Counted from the stretch's first letter, positions 1 through 10,534 are shown. The stretch: DNA of 64,000 bases from Vanessa cardui (GCF_905220365.1 NC_061147.1:3596001-3660000), one strand, 5' to 3'. Program-made: numbers and translations. Notes: generated by a model from the letters alone, not told the origin.

Positions 1-359
1 TTAGAAATAACATTTTTTTTAATTAGCGTGTGAAAAACTGCAGGCCGTATTAAATAATGCATTAACATAATACGTACGAACATAATACATTATAGAATAT
101 ATTGTCACATGAACAAGTTGTGTGTCAGATTGGCTGTCCCATTGGATTATGAGAGGTAAGCAAAAGAGATTAAAGAGATTGAGCTCTTGTGCACTTCAAT
201 AGATACTGTGTATTATCCTGTTTGAGGGGTACCCTTAGGTTAAACCGCGATAGTCTATTACAATCTTGTGATTTGGTGTTATATGCTCTTCTTTCATTTT
301 TTTCGCTGGAAAAACGCATTACACGTTTCCCCCATTATTATGTGGGGCTCCTCAGTGAC

Positions 360-430
360 CAGGACACTATGTGCCCCGGAATATCCACTAAAAACCAGCG
401 GTACCCTCTCCGCCTTTTCGGTGGACGCCA
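360..430 (+). repeat. Unclassified repeat motif shared with 9290-9345
   Basis: CGGAATATCCACTAAAAACC and AGCGGTACCCTCTCCGCC match, in reverse, the block at 9290-9345 (ACCGCTGGTTTTGGGTATTC). The surrounding 189-488 is more GC-rich than its flanks and may be part of the same unknown element. Confidence 0.6.
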
Positions 431-488
431 CAAAACCCGACTCTCAGCCCACCTATGCAGGCCTCCAATATTCTATTTCCTAATCTAA

Positions 489-785
489 TGCGGCTAAGAT
501 AAATCATTTTTATAAATAAATATCATTGATGTGTTTATTATTATTTGAGTAGAATTAAATTAACTCATGAGTATTATAGTCAAATGCTTGTCGATACTCG
601 AACAAATAAGGCGAGTTGTAATAAAAATCCCTTTATGACATCGATATACATAAAATCTATAAATACAGATATTTACATACACTGCTCGACCTTATTTCGT
701 GTGGGAAATGAGAGGTTTATTTATCGTAGCGCTACCTACTGGTTTTAATCTAAACCATACAAAAAAAACATCGAAATATTTTATT
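489..785. other. AT-rich DNA, nothing recognised
   Basis: Simple AT-rich sequence with a 67-codon chance frame (545-748). Confidence 0.6.
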
Positions 786-1148
786 TTATTATTATTTTTT
801 TTATGTTATAGGTAGGCGAACGAGCATATGGGCCACCTGATGGAAGGTGGTCACCATCACCCATAGACAATGACGCTGTAAGAAATATTAACTATTCCTT
901 ACATCGTTAATGTGCCACCAAACTTGGGAACTAAGATGTTATGTCCCTTGTGCCTGTAGTTACGCTGGCTCACTCACCCTTCAAACCGGAACACAACAAT
1001 ACTGCGTACTGTTATTTGTCAGTAGAATAATAATAAAAATAAGCTCTTATGGTTGGAATAGAGTATACGACAGTCAAAATCGTCAGCCTTAAGTATAGCT
1101 GTATGTATCTGATGAGTAAATACCTACCCAGACGGGCTTGCACCATAC
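786..1148 (-). repeat. PA repeat (poly(A)-tailed), full length
   Basis: Poly(T) at the left is the A tail of the minus strand. The body has GCATATGGGCCACCTGATGG, CCATAGACAATGACGCTGTA, GGAACTAAGATGTTATGTCC and AAACCGGAACACAACAATAC, ending at CCCAGACGGGCTTGCACC. Confidence 0.88.
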
Positions 1149-1160
1149 CATTAAGTATAT

Positions 1161-1395
1161 TGACGATCTCCTTGGTCGAGTAGTGAGTACAACGGTTTTC
1201 ATTGGTACGCCATTTCGAGGTCTCGGGTTCGATTCCCGACCAAGAAAACGGTCATTGGTTTTCTATGTTCGGTCTGGGTATTTGTGGTACCGTCGATATT
1301 TCTGATTTTCCATAACACAAGTGCTTTAGCTACTTACATTGGGATCAGAGTAATGTAAGCGATGTCCAATATTTATACTTATTTATATTTATAAG
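1161..1395 (+). repeat. TS2 SINE (second tRNA-headed family) beside exon 3
   Basis: Head GACGATCTCCTTGGTCGAG with B-box-like GGGTTCGATTCCCG, then TTTCTATGTTCGGTCTGGGT, CATAACACAAGTGCTTTAGC and GGGATCAGAGTAATGTAAGC, ending in ATTT-type repeats. Its tail ends about 36 bp from the last base of the exon at 1432. Confidence 0.88.
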
Positions 1396-1431
1396 GAACA
1401 AATTCTTAGAATATAATAGTATCGTACTAAC

Positions 1432-1528
1432 CTCGCCGTAATCCGGTGTGCGTACCACGTTCGGTGGCGCTTTAGTGATCACCCGACCGTACGCCTCCCG
1501 CGGGATAGACGGGTATTGGTACCGAAAT
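1432..1528 (-). CDS. Third coding exon of the secreted prohormone-like protein
   Basis: On the minus strand TATTTGTTCCAG (1529-1540) is a good acceptor. The 97 bases after it supply the third base of the Arg codon opened in the exon ending at 11742, then 32 codons (residues 98-129), and stop at a GTTAGT donor (1431-1426) on a codon boundary. The peptide begins FRYQYPSIPREAYGRVITK and remains Tyr-, Pro- and Arg-rich like the previous exon, with further basic pairs such as PRE and YGRV. No stop codon is present, so the gene should continue left of position 1. If the donor were skipped, the frame would run about 26 codons into the neighbouring SINE before a stop. Confidence is slightly lower than for the other two exons because the downstream exon cannot be seen. 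Confidence 0.76.
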
Positions 1529-1789
1529 CTGGAACAAATATATATTATGAATAAATCTTAATCATAATCAAATCTGTACAAATATTATAAATGTAAATGT
1601 AATTCTATCGACTTTGATGAACTTTCGAGCGTGGATAGTTTGAGTCAAGGGGAAGGACATAGGCTACTTTTTCAATTTACCCCTCAAGGGAGTAGATTGG
1701 GGATGATGATTTGTATTGGTTGAGTTTTATAAATTTCGTATGTAAAACCGTAGGTTCAGTTAGTGAAGAATATTTTACTGACAGTACAG

Positions 1790-2015
1790 TACAGTAACAG
1801 TCTGTTAATTCCCCACTGCTAAGTTAAGGACTCCGCTCCTTTAAGAAGAATAATTCCACTACGCTGCTGTAATGAAAGCTGTTGGATACACATATGGCAG
1901 AATTTCGTTAAAAGTAGATAAAACAGGTTTTCTCATGATTTCTTCATCACCGTACCCGAGATGAATTATAAACACATAAAAATTCAGCGGTGCTTGTCTG
2001 AGTTTCAACCCAGAA
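1790..2015 (-). repeat. TS1 SINE, diverged
   Basis: Reverse copy with AACAGTCTGTTAATTCCCCA at its tail side and GGTGCTTGTCTGAGTTTCAA near the head; the A box is lost. Confidence 0.78.
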
Positions 2016-2434
2016 AGAACATATATCCCAGATGTGTTCTTCATATTTTATTACAATACTTAGGTTATTTACAGTGTTAATCACTTCCTACCAGGGAATA
2101 CCTCTTCGTTAGTACTTGAAATGAAACCTTTTCTATGAATATAATATAATAAATAGACAGACTAACCTTATTCATTATTTTATTTATAGAATATTAATTC
2201 ATCCTTATATACGAAAGTTATTGAAAATGTTTAGTTAATAGTTTAGATGTAGGAGGCCTGCCTACGCAGCGCTCAGATACAGCTGTATTGCTTCAAGTAA
2301 TGTAACAGAGGCTTGGATGTATTCCTCTCCACTTCTGTTAAGAGAACATTTGTGACGGAATGTTATTCCTGTATGTAACGTGGTTAGAACAAGATAAATT
2401 ATTACTAAAAATATTAAGCTTATTATAAAGTAAG

Positions 2435-2492
2435 TGTTTGACCGGATTTGAATCCGCTGTCTTCGATTATGACTAAAGCGTTGTAACCTCAG
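2435..2492 (-). repeat. tRNA-like remnant of an unassigned SINE
   Basis: In reverse: a B-box-like GCGGATTCAAATCCGG preceded by TTTAGTCATAATCGAAGACA. No complete cloverleaf, so not a functional tRNA gene. A similar B-box-like block in reverse is at 49565-49610. Confidence 0.45.
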
Positions 2493-2589
2493 TTATTTTT
2501 AAACAAAAAATCGAATCGTATGACAGATTGTTACAAGCAAATTTCTTTTTATTATTTTCAATATGTGTATTAGTTATATGTTCATTAAA

Positions 2590-2715
2590 TCCAATACACG
2601 CCTACGTACTGTCAGCAGAAACGAAGAACGAAGCCAGTCATGTATTTACTAATAATTCAATAATAATTTAGTTATTTGATTCGTGAACTCATTTTTAATA
2701 GTTATTATACATAGT
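2590..2715 (+). repeat. Left copy of a local direct duplication
   Basis: CGCCTACGTACTGTCAGCAG, ATGTATTTACTAATAATTC and TTTGATTCGTGAACTCATTT recur in the same order at 3670-3795. Unknown family or old local duplication. Confidence 0.65.
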
Positions 2716-3044
2716 ATAAAAATGACAAAAAGTTCAAATAAAAATGGAAACAATCTAAATATGTAACTATACTAATTATTACTATTTTTCGTTGTCCTCA
2801 ATGATGTTTAAATATTATTTATATGTCAATAATAATAAAAAGCTTTCAGACTAATCAGCAGCGCGGTCATATTTAAGTGTGCAAAGACACAGACCCTATT
2901 TATTCTCTCAATTTCATAATACAATGGAAAAATGAATGGAACGACCAATCAATTATGAACAGAAGACTTCAGGCAGATTCAACGGTTTTGCGTGCTCTTC
3001 GAGGCACGGAATATTAGAACTATCATACTTTAAATGTAAAAAAG

Positions 3045-3345
3045 TAAAGTAACAGTCTGTAAATTTCCCACTGTTGGGATAAGACCTCCTCTTCCATTAA
3101 GGAGAGGGTTTGGAACATATTCCACCACGTTGTTCCAATGCGGGTTGGTGGAATGCACACGTAGCAAAACTTCAATGAAATTAAACACATGCAGGTTTCC
3201 TCACGATGTTTTCCTTCACCACCGAGCACGAGATGAATTAGAAACACAAATTAAGCACATATATATAGTGCGCTTGCCTGGGTTTGAACTCGCAATCATC
3301 GATTACGATGCACGCGTTCTAACCACTGGGCCATCTCAGATCATT
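3045..3345 (-). repeat. TS1 SINE
   Basis: Near full length in reverse, from AACAGTCTGTAAATTTCCCA to CCACTGGGCCATCTC. Confidence 0.9.
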
Positions 3346-3669
3346 TACTCTACTAATAGAAATTGATTAAAGGAAAACCCCAATACATTCTTGACCTGAC
3401 GCTTATCAAAGCTTCGCCTGTAGGCAATATATTACAAATAATAAACATCTGACTATGTTATTTAAATAAACATATTCTAAACGAAACACTGACATACAAG
3501 AAATAAGAAGATTACGTGATATCAAATAAAACATAAAGTCGATAGGTAAACGCGTAAAAATGAAAATATATTTTAAAGTATTCTAGAAAATTTTCTCGAT
3601 ATAAAACCTTTGTTACTTTGTATCTCCAATAAAGTACCGTCGGCAAATGAACGTGGGTGTATCTGTAAG

Positions 3670-3795
3670 CTTCAAGTAAATATGCACCTACGTACCGTCA
3701 GCAGAAATGAGAAAGACGTCTTGTATTTACGGCTTCAATTTTAATTTCGTTTTTTTTTTTGATTCGTGTGCTTATTTCTGTTATAAAATCTAGAA
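3670..3795 (+). repeat. Right copy of the local direct duplication
   Basis: CACCTACGTACCGTCAGCAG, TTGTATTTACGGCTTCAATT and TTTGATTCGTGTGCTTATTT; ends just before the TS1 SINE at 3810. Confidence 0.65.
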
Positions 3796-3809
3796 ATTTA
3801 TAAAAGACG

Positions 3810-4116
3810 AGTCGTGATGGCCCAGTGGTTAGAACGCGTGCATCTTAACCGATGATTGCGGGTTCAAACCCAGGCAAGCACCGCTGTTTCATGTGCTTAA
3901 TTTGTCTTTATAATTCATCTCGTGCTCAGCGGTGAAGGAAAACATCGTGAGAAAATCTGCATGTGATAAATTTCATAGAAATTCTGCCACATGTGCATTC
4001 CACCAACCCGCATTGGAACACCGTGGTGGAATATGTTCCAAAACCTTCTCCTCAAAGGGAGAGGAGGCCTTTAGCCCAGCAGTGGGAATTTATAGGCTGT
4101 TGTTGTTGTTTTGTTG
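3810..4116 (+). repeat. TS1 SINE (tRNA-headed), full length with target duplication
   Basis: Head has an A-box-like GATGGCCCAGTGGTTAG and a B-box-like GGGTTCAAACCC, spaced as in a tRNA. The body holds GTGAAGGAAAACATCGTGAG, CCGCATTGGAACACCGTGGT and AGAGGAGGCCTTTAGCCCAG, and the tail is a TTG repeat. TATAAAAGACG is found on both sides (3799-3809 and 4117-4127), an 11-bp target duplication. It is transcribed by RNA polymerase III in principle. Confidence 0.93.
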
Positions 4117-4274
4117 TATAAAAGACGTAAATATACGTGGAATATTTAATACCATAGATTCGAACAAACTGAGCTTTGCAAAATGTTAAGATGAAATGAA
4201 AATTTATTAATATATTAATTACTATGAATTTATAATATTAATACTCAAATATATTGTAAGCTCGTCCGAGGTTA

Positions 4275-4372
4275 CTCATATATTCTACCGCTAAAAAGCA
4301 ATACTCAGTGTTGTTGTGTTCCGGTTGAAAGCCAGTGTAACTACAGGCACAAGGGACATATCATTTTAGTTT
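4275..4372 (+). repeat. PA repeat fragment
   Basis: ATTCTACCGCTAAAAAGCAA, TGTTGTGTTCCGGTTGAAAG, CAGGCACAAGGGACATA; cut off on the right by the TS2 SINE. Confidence 0.8.
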
Positions 4373-4377
4373 TAGTT

Positions 4378-4620
4378 GACGACCTCCGTGGTCAAGTGGT
4401 GTGTACACCGGTTTTCATGGGTACGCCACTCCGAGGTACCGGGTTCGATTCCCGGCCGAGTCGATGTAGATCATCATTACTTTTCTATGTTTTCTTGGGT
4501 CTGGGTGTTCGTGGTACAGTCGTTACTTCGGATTTTCCATAACACAAGTGCTTTAGCTACTTACATTTGGATCAGAGTAATGTATGTGATGTTGTCTCAT
4601 ATTTATTATATTATTATTAT
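4378..4620 (+). repeat. TS2 SINE
   Basis: Full length: GACGACCTCCGTGGTCAAG head, GGGTTCGATTCCCGGCCGAG B-box segment, GTAATGTATGTGATGTTGTC and an ATT-repeat tail. The mariner follows 100 bp to the right. Confidence 0.92.
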
Positions 4621-4903
4621 AGTTTCCAAGGTTGGTGTGTATTCCACTGATTGTGGTGGCGAACACTTACCTTAATATGGCTTATTTGCTTGTCAACCTA
4701 TATCATAATACAAATATTATATTAGGTTGGGGAAAAAGTCTTTTCGCATATAGTATGTTTGAACTTGTAATAAAATCTCTTTGGCTATACCATTTGTATC
4801 TGGCTGGTTTTGGTATCATTAAAAAGTTTTAATTTTAAAGAAGGCACTTCCAAATTCAAATTAGGAATTTGTGTGATTTTCATTTGTTTTTGTTGTTGTT
4901 AAA

Positions 4904-5969
4904 ATGAGTGAATCTAAAGAAGAAATTCGATACATTTTAAAATTTTACTATAAAAAAGGTAAAAATGCAACTCAAGCCGCGAAAAAAATTTGTGATGTTT
5001 ATGGACCTAATGCAGTATCTGTGAGAGTAGCGCAAGTTTGGTTTAAGCGTTTTCGAGCTCGGAAAAGCTCGGAAATTTTGATATCAAAGATGCATCTGGC
5101 TCTGGTCGCCCTGTTACGGACAAAATTGATGCCATTTTTGAAAAAGTGGAGCAAGATCGGCATATTAGTAGTTACGATGTAGCTGAAGAACTGGCAATTG
5201 ACCACAAAACGGTTTTGACTCATTTGAATAAAGCTGGGTACACAAAAAAGCTCGATATATGGGTGCCTCATGAACTCACTGAAATAAACCTAATTAACCG
5301 TTAACTCATTTGTGATTCTTTATTACGACGTAATGAAACCGAACCATTTTTGAAGAAGCTGATAACTGGTGATGAAAAGTGGATCACATACGACAAGAAC
5401 GTGCGAAAAAGATCGTGGTCAAAGGCCGGTCAAGCTTCACAGACTGTGGCAAAACCCGGATTAACTCGCAACAAGGTAATGCTGTGTGTATGGTGAAATT
5501 GGAAGGGCATCATTCATTATGAGCTGTTACCGCCCGGCAGGACCATCGATTCAGAACTGTATTAGTTCTGAATCGATAATTGGTTCAGTTCAGCGAACAA
5601 TTGAAGAGATTGAAGCAAGAAATTGAGAGAAAGCGGCCAGAATTGATCAACAGAAGGGGTGTGGTTTTTCACCATGACAACGCTAGACCTCACACATCTT
5701 TAGCCACTCAACAAAAATTACGAGAGTTTGGCTGGGAGGTATTAATGCATCCTCCGTATAGTCCTGACCTTGCACCTTCAGATTTTCATCTGTTTCGGTC
5801 TCTGCAGAATTCCTTAGGCAGTGTCAGGTTAACATCACGAGAGGACTGCCAAAACCACTTGTTGCAGTTTTTCTATCAGAAGCCCCAAAATTTTTACAGC
5901 AATGGGATCATGTCACTACCAACAAGATGGCAAAAAGTTATGGAACAAAATGGCACCTACATACTTTAG
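4904..5969 (+). pseudogene. mariner transposase pseudogene
   Basis: In life this enzyme binds the terminal repeats and cuts and pastes the element in the nucleus. The ATG at 4904 starts MSESKEEIRY, an N-terminal helix-turn-helix region ending in the mariner-type stretch AQVWFKRFRA. Further on, in shifted frames, are WVPHELT (about 5260), TGDEKW (first catalytic Asp, about 5365), HHDNARPH (second Asp, about 5670) and YSPDLAPSD (about 5757). There are 34 residues between the second and third Asp, the D,D34D spacing of mariner. Lesions: a 10-bp tandem duplication at 5056-5075 that shifts frame, TAA at 5302, TGA at 5494 where Trp-rich sequence continues, and TAG and TGA at 5563 and 5569 inside a perfect palindrome that shifts frame again. 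The terminal stop is at 5967. The catalytic motifs survive but the gene cannot make an active enzyme. I do not assign a mariner subfamily with confidence. Confidence 0.93.
5545..5577. repeat. Perfect inverted repeat inside the mariner
   Basis: Arms ATCGATTCAGAACT and AGTTCTGAATCGAT, 14 bp each, around a 5-base spacer. It introduces stops and a frame change in the transposase. Confidence 0.95.
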
Positions 5970-6425
5970 TCAAATGTAAATAAACTATAAAAAAAACTTT
6001 TTGAATTTTCATATAAAATACGAAGAAACTTTTTCCCCAACCTATTATTATATGTATTACTTGACACAAAAAGAACCGTTCTCAATTTCAGGGATTCCGT
6101 TATATTAGTTATCGTTTATTTTCAAATGTCATATAGGTAGCTATTGTTATTTAAAAACAAAGAATTTGTAATTAAAGCTTAAAATATATATTCCTATTAA
6201 TAGTGTATTGAATCGTTTTTATTAATAACAAATGATTCATGCTTCGCCCACGTCGGGGTTATTGCGCTGAAATATTTGTCTAGTAACAAATTATTTTCGG
6301 CGCAAAATGGAATTTATTGAAAATAATTTATTTATTCAACTACTAGAATTGGTAATTCAATTTCGAATACTCTATCAAATATATAAGCAAGACACTTGGT
6401 CGTTGTTTGTATAAAAATAAATGTA

Positions 6426-6774
6426 CAGTCCGAGTAAGAAAACCTTCGTCAGTTTTCAAATTCATTCCTTTATCAAGGCGTAAAGTTACTATCTTTTGAA
6501 ACTAAAGCACTAAATTGACAACTGCATATAAAATTAAACTTACACACTATGATAACTTGGTTCAAAACAATGTAACATCTTCGGAATACGTCTAGTCTTA
6601 TATCAATATGAAATCTTTTACTGGCGTAATTTAAATTATATATGATATCTTCTACTGAATTGTCAAAATATGTCTGTCATTGTCATATATTCTCGATGGG
6701 TAAAGCAGGTTATCGCTCATACTGAGCACACGAAAATAGATCTTAAGGTGACGAACCTTTTCTTACCCCGACTG
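6426..6774 (-). mobile_element. MITE with CAGTC terminal inverted repeats and TA target
   Basis: The left end CAGTCCGAGTAAGAAAA and the reverse complement of the right end CAGTCGGGGTAAGAAAA form terminal inverted repeats of about 27 bp. TA flanks both sides (6424-6425 and 6775-6776). There is no coding capacity. CAGT termini with a TA duplication fit a Tc1/mariner-type non-autonomous element. A shorter relative in the opposite orientation is at 29853. Confidence 0.85.
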
Positions 6775-7668
6775 TACTATCGTTTCATAAACAATGAATG
6801 AACTCGAGAAGCGGTAAAAGTTTTTTTTTTTAAGTTGTTGACCTCAATCGATATGTATCGCCTGCTTGAAGGAGATTCGTGTATTCCTAAAGCATGATAG
6901 TATATAATACATCTATTTTATATAAGTGCTCATTAGTAAAAAAAAAACTTTTTACTACTTTTTTGAAATATATTATTTAATACTAAATTGACTTCAATTT
7001 TACAATAAATTCAATTCAAGATGCTCTGAAGAATTTTTTTATTCTATACACAAATATCATCAGCTAATTCACTTGTAATAACTCAAACTTAAAAATAATT
7101 AAACATAATAAAATAATATAAAATATTTTTATGCGAACGGTACAATTTTCCATAAACAAAACAAGTATTGTTGGAAACAGCGTCGTCATTTCCGTGACAA
7201 AGTAACGGCGACGAACGGAAAGCTGTATAAAGCCACATAGGAAGTAACCTACGAGAACCTCACTTACATTTAGACACACAGAGAACAATTTGCGGTAAAT
7301 AAAAGTAACATTCGTATTAAAAATTATGTGATTAAAAGTTTTAACTTGACGGTACCGTTTGGAAACATATCAGATATACTGAGAGCTGAGTTGTCCAGTG
7401 GAACGAGTGAACTTCCAAATAGCTAATTTGATTATTATCTATTTGGTATAACTCGATAAAAAAACGATTATGATAATGCCCATTGTGGTACTTAACAGGA
7501 GCGTATGAAAATTTGTGGCACGGGTATCCCTCAATTTCTATTGGAGTTGGGTGGTGCTTTAGTGGAGCGTGTAAAAATTTAATGCAAGGTAATGTTTCAT
7601 ATAAATTCGTATTCTAAATTCTAATTATCAAAATGGAAGGATCGAGTGAAAAAGTATTTTGGTATCAG
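6775..7668. other. Intron DNA, nothing recognised
   Basis: AT-rich; A/T homopolymers near 6820 and 6940, and a 74-codon minus-strand chance frame (7064-7288). Confidence 0.5.
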
Positions 7669-7679
7669 TTTTGATTGTG

Positions 7680-7971
7680 TGAGTCGAGATGTCCCAGTGG
7701 TTAGAACGCGTGCATCTTAACCGATGATTTCGGGTTCAAGCACCACTATAAATATGTGCTTAATTTGTGTTTATAATTAATCTCGTGCTCAGCGGTGAAG
7801 GAAAATATCGTGAGGAAACCTGCATGTGTCTAATTTCATAGAAAGTCTGTCACATGTGCATTCCACCAACCCTCATTGGAACAGCGCGGTGGAATACGTT
7901 CCAAACCCTCTCCTTAATGGGAGAGGAGGCTTTAGCCCAGTAGTGGGTAATTTACAGGCTGTTACTTTAAT
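7680..7971 (+). repeat. TS1 SINE with target duplication
   Basis: Full layout, with a small deletion in the B-box segment. TTTTGATTGTG flanks it at 7669-7679 and 7972-7982. Confidence 0.92.
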
Positions 7972-8049
7972 TTTTGATTGTGAAACACTTTAAAATAAAC
8001 TATTGATTGCGAATAAAGTTATTGTTTTATGTCAACAATAAAACAAAAT

Positions 8050-8205
8050 CAAAATATTCTTTATTGAAATAATATTATAAAGATGCTTTGGAATCGTCCT
8101 ATTAAACACTAATAGTGTTTAATTTAAAGTAAAGTTTCTATCAGTTTGAAAGAAGATTCTACTGAAAAGAATCGGCGAGAAACTTGTTGTACGAGTATTT
8201 ATATA
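8050..8205 (-). mobile_element. LINE 3' end, third family, diverged
   Basis: AATCAAAATATTCTTTATTG start, GGAATCGTCCTATTAAACAC and GAAGATTCTACTGAAAAGAA correspond to the copies at 33855 and 40795. Confidence 0.68.
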
Positions 8206-8749
8206 ACGTTTTTTTTGTTGTTTTAATCGTTTATTATATTTTATTATCTTTAAACAACAAACACGTGGGCTTAGAATGAATCTAGTGAACATGACCCTAA
8301 TTCTTTAGAGTTATTTTTTTTTTAATTTCATACTTTAAATGGCATGCGTACTAGGAATTCGGTCCTATATAGGAATAAAATATTCACATTTTCTGGAAAT
8401 ATTTTCATTTTCACTTTCATATTTATTTTTAGTTTCATTGTATTTAGTGTTTTCTACGTAATACGAGAATAAATAAATGTTATATTTCAGGAATTGTTTT
8501 TTTTTTGTGATTTACGCGAATGAAAATATTCAGTTTTATTCCTAGTAAATATTATTGTTGCAGAAGCTTTTGTATTCATTGTTTTTCATACAGGATATAA
8601 ATTTTATTTATATTGTTGACTATATTTCATCTGAGTAATAAAATTATTGAAGGTACTTTTCAGTCGAATCTTCATTCTGAAGGTAGTTTTTCGTTAAATT
8701 ATGTTAGTGAGAACCAAAATGGCTTATAGATTTTTGACTTTGATTAAAT

Positions 8750-8988
8750 ACTAGCAACCAGCCCCAGAGTCACACGGCATTGATATGACATCACAGTAGA
8801 AAAGTCTAAAATTATCAGTGTTTCTTTACTAATTTGTCCATGTATTATTTATAAAAACCTTCATCTATAATCACTCTATCTATTAAAAAAAAACCGGATC
8901 AAAATTCGTTGCGTAGTATTTAAGATTTAAGCATACATAGTGACATAGAGATAGAGAAAGCGACTTTGTTTTATACTAAGTAGTGTTG
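8750..8988 (-). mobile_element. Helitron-like element, second family
   Basis: In reverse it starts near TATAAAACAAAGTCGCTTTC, contains TTTTGATCCGG near a GCAACG motif and AGTGATTATAGATG, and ends GGGGCTGGTTGCTAG. Related copies lie at 11893, 19270, 32137 and 54155. Confidence 0.72.
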
Positions 8989-9289
8989 CATAAATAGGTC
9001 TGGTTTTGATTCGCTTTTGTGATGTAATAGACTTAATAATTAAATAGAGCAAGGACGAGCCTGAGTGTGGTACTGTGTGGTACTGGCCTCGTCTCATATC
9101 ACGGAAATAGTGTTAAGAGCCGCGTACTACTGCGGAAAAAGCTTAAACGAATGATGCAAATATTCATTGTTTCAATTTATGTTTTTGTTTCGTTTGCAGT
9201 TGAAACACTTCGGGCTTTGGAGTATTGGTTTAAAAACCTTTATTTAATGTATCTCGTCTTATTGCTTGCCCTGGTGACAGAAGGGCTCG

Positions 9290-9345
9290 TCACGGTAGCA
9301 TGCGAAACGACGGAAAGGGTACCGCTGGTTTTGGGTATTCCGGTG
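9290..9345 (-). repeat. Unclassified repeat motif shared with 360-430
   Basis: GAAAGGGTACCGCTGGTTTT and GGGTATTCCGGTG on the plus strand are the reverse complement of the block at 360-430. A 126-codon open frame (9067-9447) overlaps it. Confidence 0.6.
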
Positions 9346-9429
9346 TTTTGTTTATATTGGGTAGAGGAAAAACAATTGGGCACAGAAGGGCTGTATAATT
9401 TTTGCCTAGAGAGTTTCAAATGCAATTTA

Positions 9430-10097
9430 ACGGGGAAATGCTGCTAGCATTCTTCACGCAGCTATGATTTCTAAGTAAGTATTCTAATTTTTCTTTATAT
9501 ATAATTAGTGCCTTTATATATACCTAAATAATTATATATGTTATTGAAGGTGTACGTTTAATTATTTGCCATTGCATTAAATTAAGAGGATTAAGGATGG
9601 AACGCGATGTTTATTATGAAATAATATATATTTTCCGTTTCACGCTGATGTAGCATTTTATTAGGTCATAACAATTTCATATTAAAATGTATTATCCCTA
9701 ACTATAATTAATTTAACTAAATACCATTTTCTTTTTCAAGCTCTTTTTATAGATCATGTTTGTTAACTTTTTCACAGTCTTGTCTTCGTTCAACCTTATA
9801 CAGTGCTGATTACAAAGTCAAGATGTATTAATTAATTTAAAAAACATAGCTGTTAATCAGCAAGTCTTGCGCCCGCTTTAGCTTTCAGTACAGATACAGA
9901 TAGATAGCTAGTCGTTTATTTTACTTAGACTACTGTGAACTCATTTATCTAATGAACAGCACTTATATATTTGTATTAAACTAACTGAATATGTGGCTTT
10001 TGCTGTGCCAATTAAATGGGTAATGGTTATGTTTCAAATGGATAAAGGTTACATACACACAGAGTTACTTTCGTGGTTATAATATTGGTATAGAAAT
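9430..10097. other. Intron DNA, nothing recognised
   Basis: AT-rich with short AT runs only. Confidence 0.5.
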
Positions 10098-10290
10098 GCA
10101 CCACTGAATATTCATGTGCTTAATTTGTGCTTTGCGGTAAGGAAAAACATTGTGAGGAAACCTGCATGTGACTAAATTCACCGAAATTCTGTCTCATGTG
10201 TATCTAAACGGCAACCCACATTGGATCAGCGTAGTCGAATATGTTATAAACCTTCTCCAAGAGAGGCTTTAAAGGCTGCTAATGTAATGT
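10098..10290 (+). repeat. TS1 SINE, head-less and diverged
   Basis: Starts at TTCATGTGCTTAATTTGTGC and runs to the tail; the tRNA-like head is missing and there are several small deletions. Confidence 0.8.
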
Positions 10291-10502
10291 ATGTATGTAA
10301 ATTTTATAGACCTGACTACTACACTGTCTGCGACTAAAATATTCAAATTTTCATCGTTTTTCAATTACATTTAGTTATGTATATAATAATGTAATCATAA
10401 TCTATCGGACACTTGTGTCAGGACTTCGTTAATTAAATACCAGAAACAAGTGGTCTAAGTTCATAATCCTTCGAAATAGCGGCTGGAATCGCTTTACAGA
10501 TC

Positions 10503-10534
10503 AACTTGTTGCACAAGCCCTTATGCAACAAGTT
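10503..10534. repeat. Perfect 11-bp inverted repeat, 10-base loop
   Basis: AACTTGTTGCA and TGCAACAAGTT around CAAGCCCTTA. In intron sequence between a TS1 and a TS2 copy. Confidence 0.9.

Larger units (their letters stand above)
4722..6045 (+). mobile_element. mariner (Tc1/mariner) DNA transposon, complete but dead
   Basis: Both ends are visible. The left terminal repeat begins TTAGGTTGGGGAAAAAGT and the right one, reverse-complemented, begins ATAGGTTGGGGAAAAAGT; the two agree over roughly 28 bp. The element is flanked by TA on both sides (4720-4721 and 6046-6047), the target duplication of this superfamily. The length of 1324 bp is normal for mariner. It sits in the intron between the exons at 11742 and 1432, just right of a TS2 SINE. 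It contains one degraded transposase reading frame in the plus direction. Confidence 0.95.

Noticed and set aside
3820..3890. tRNA-like A and B boxes in many places, suggesting tRNA genes
   Set aside because: All are heads of dispersed SINE copies with the same body and tail; none folds into a complete tRNA with a 3' end.
9067..9447. 126-codon plus-strand open frame, hydrophobic in the middle
   Set aside because: It overlaps an unnamed dispersed repeat shared with 360-430, has no recognisable domain or splice context, and a competing frame exists on the other strand.
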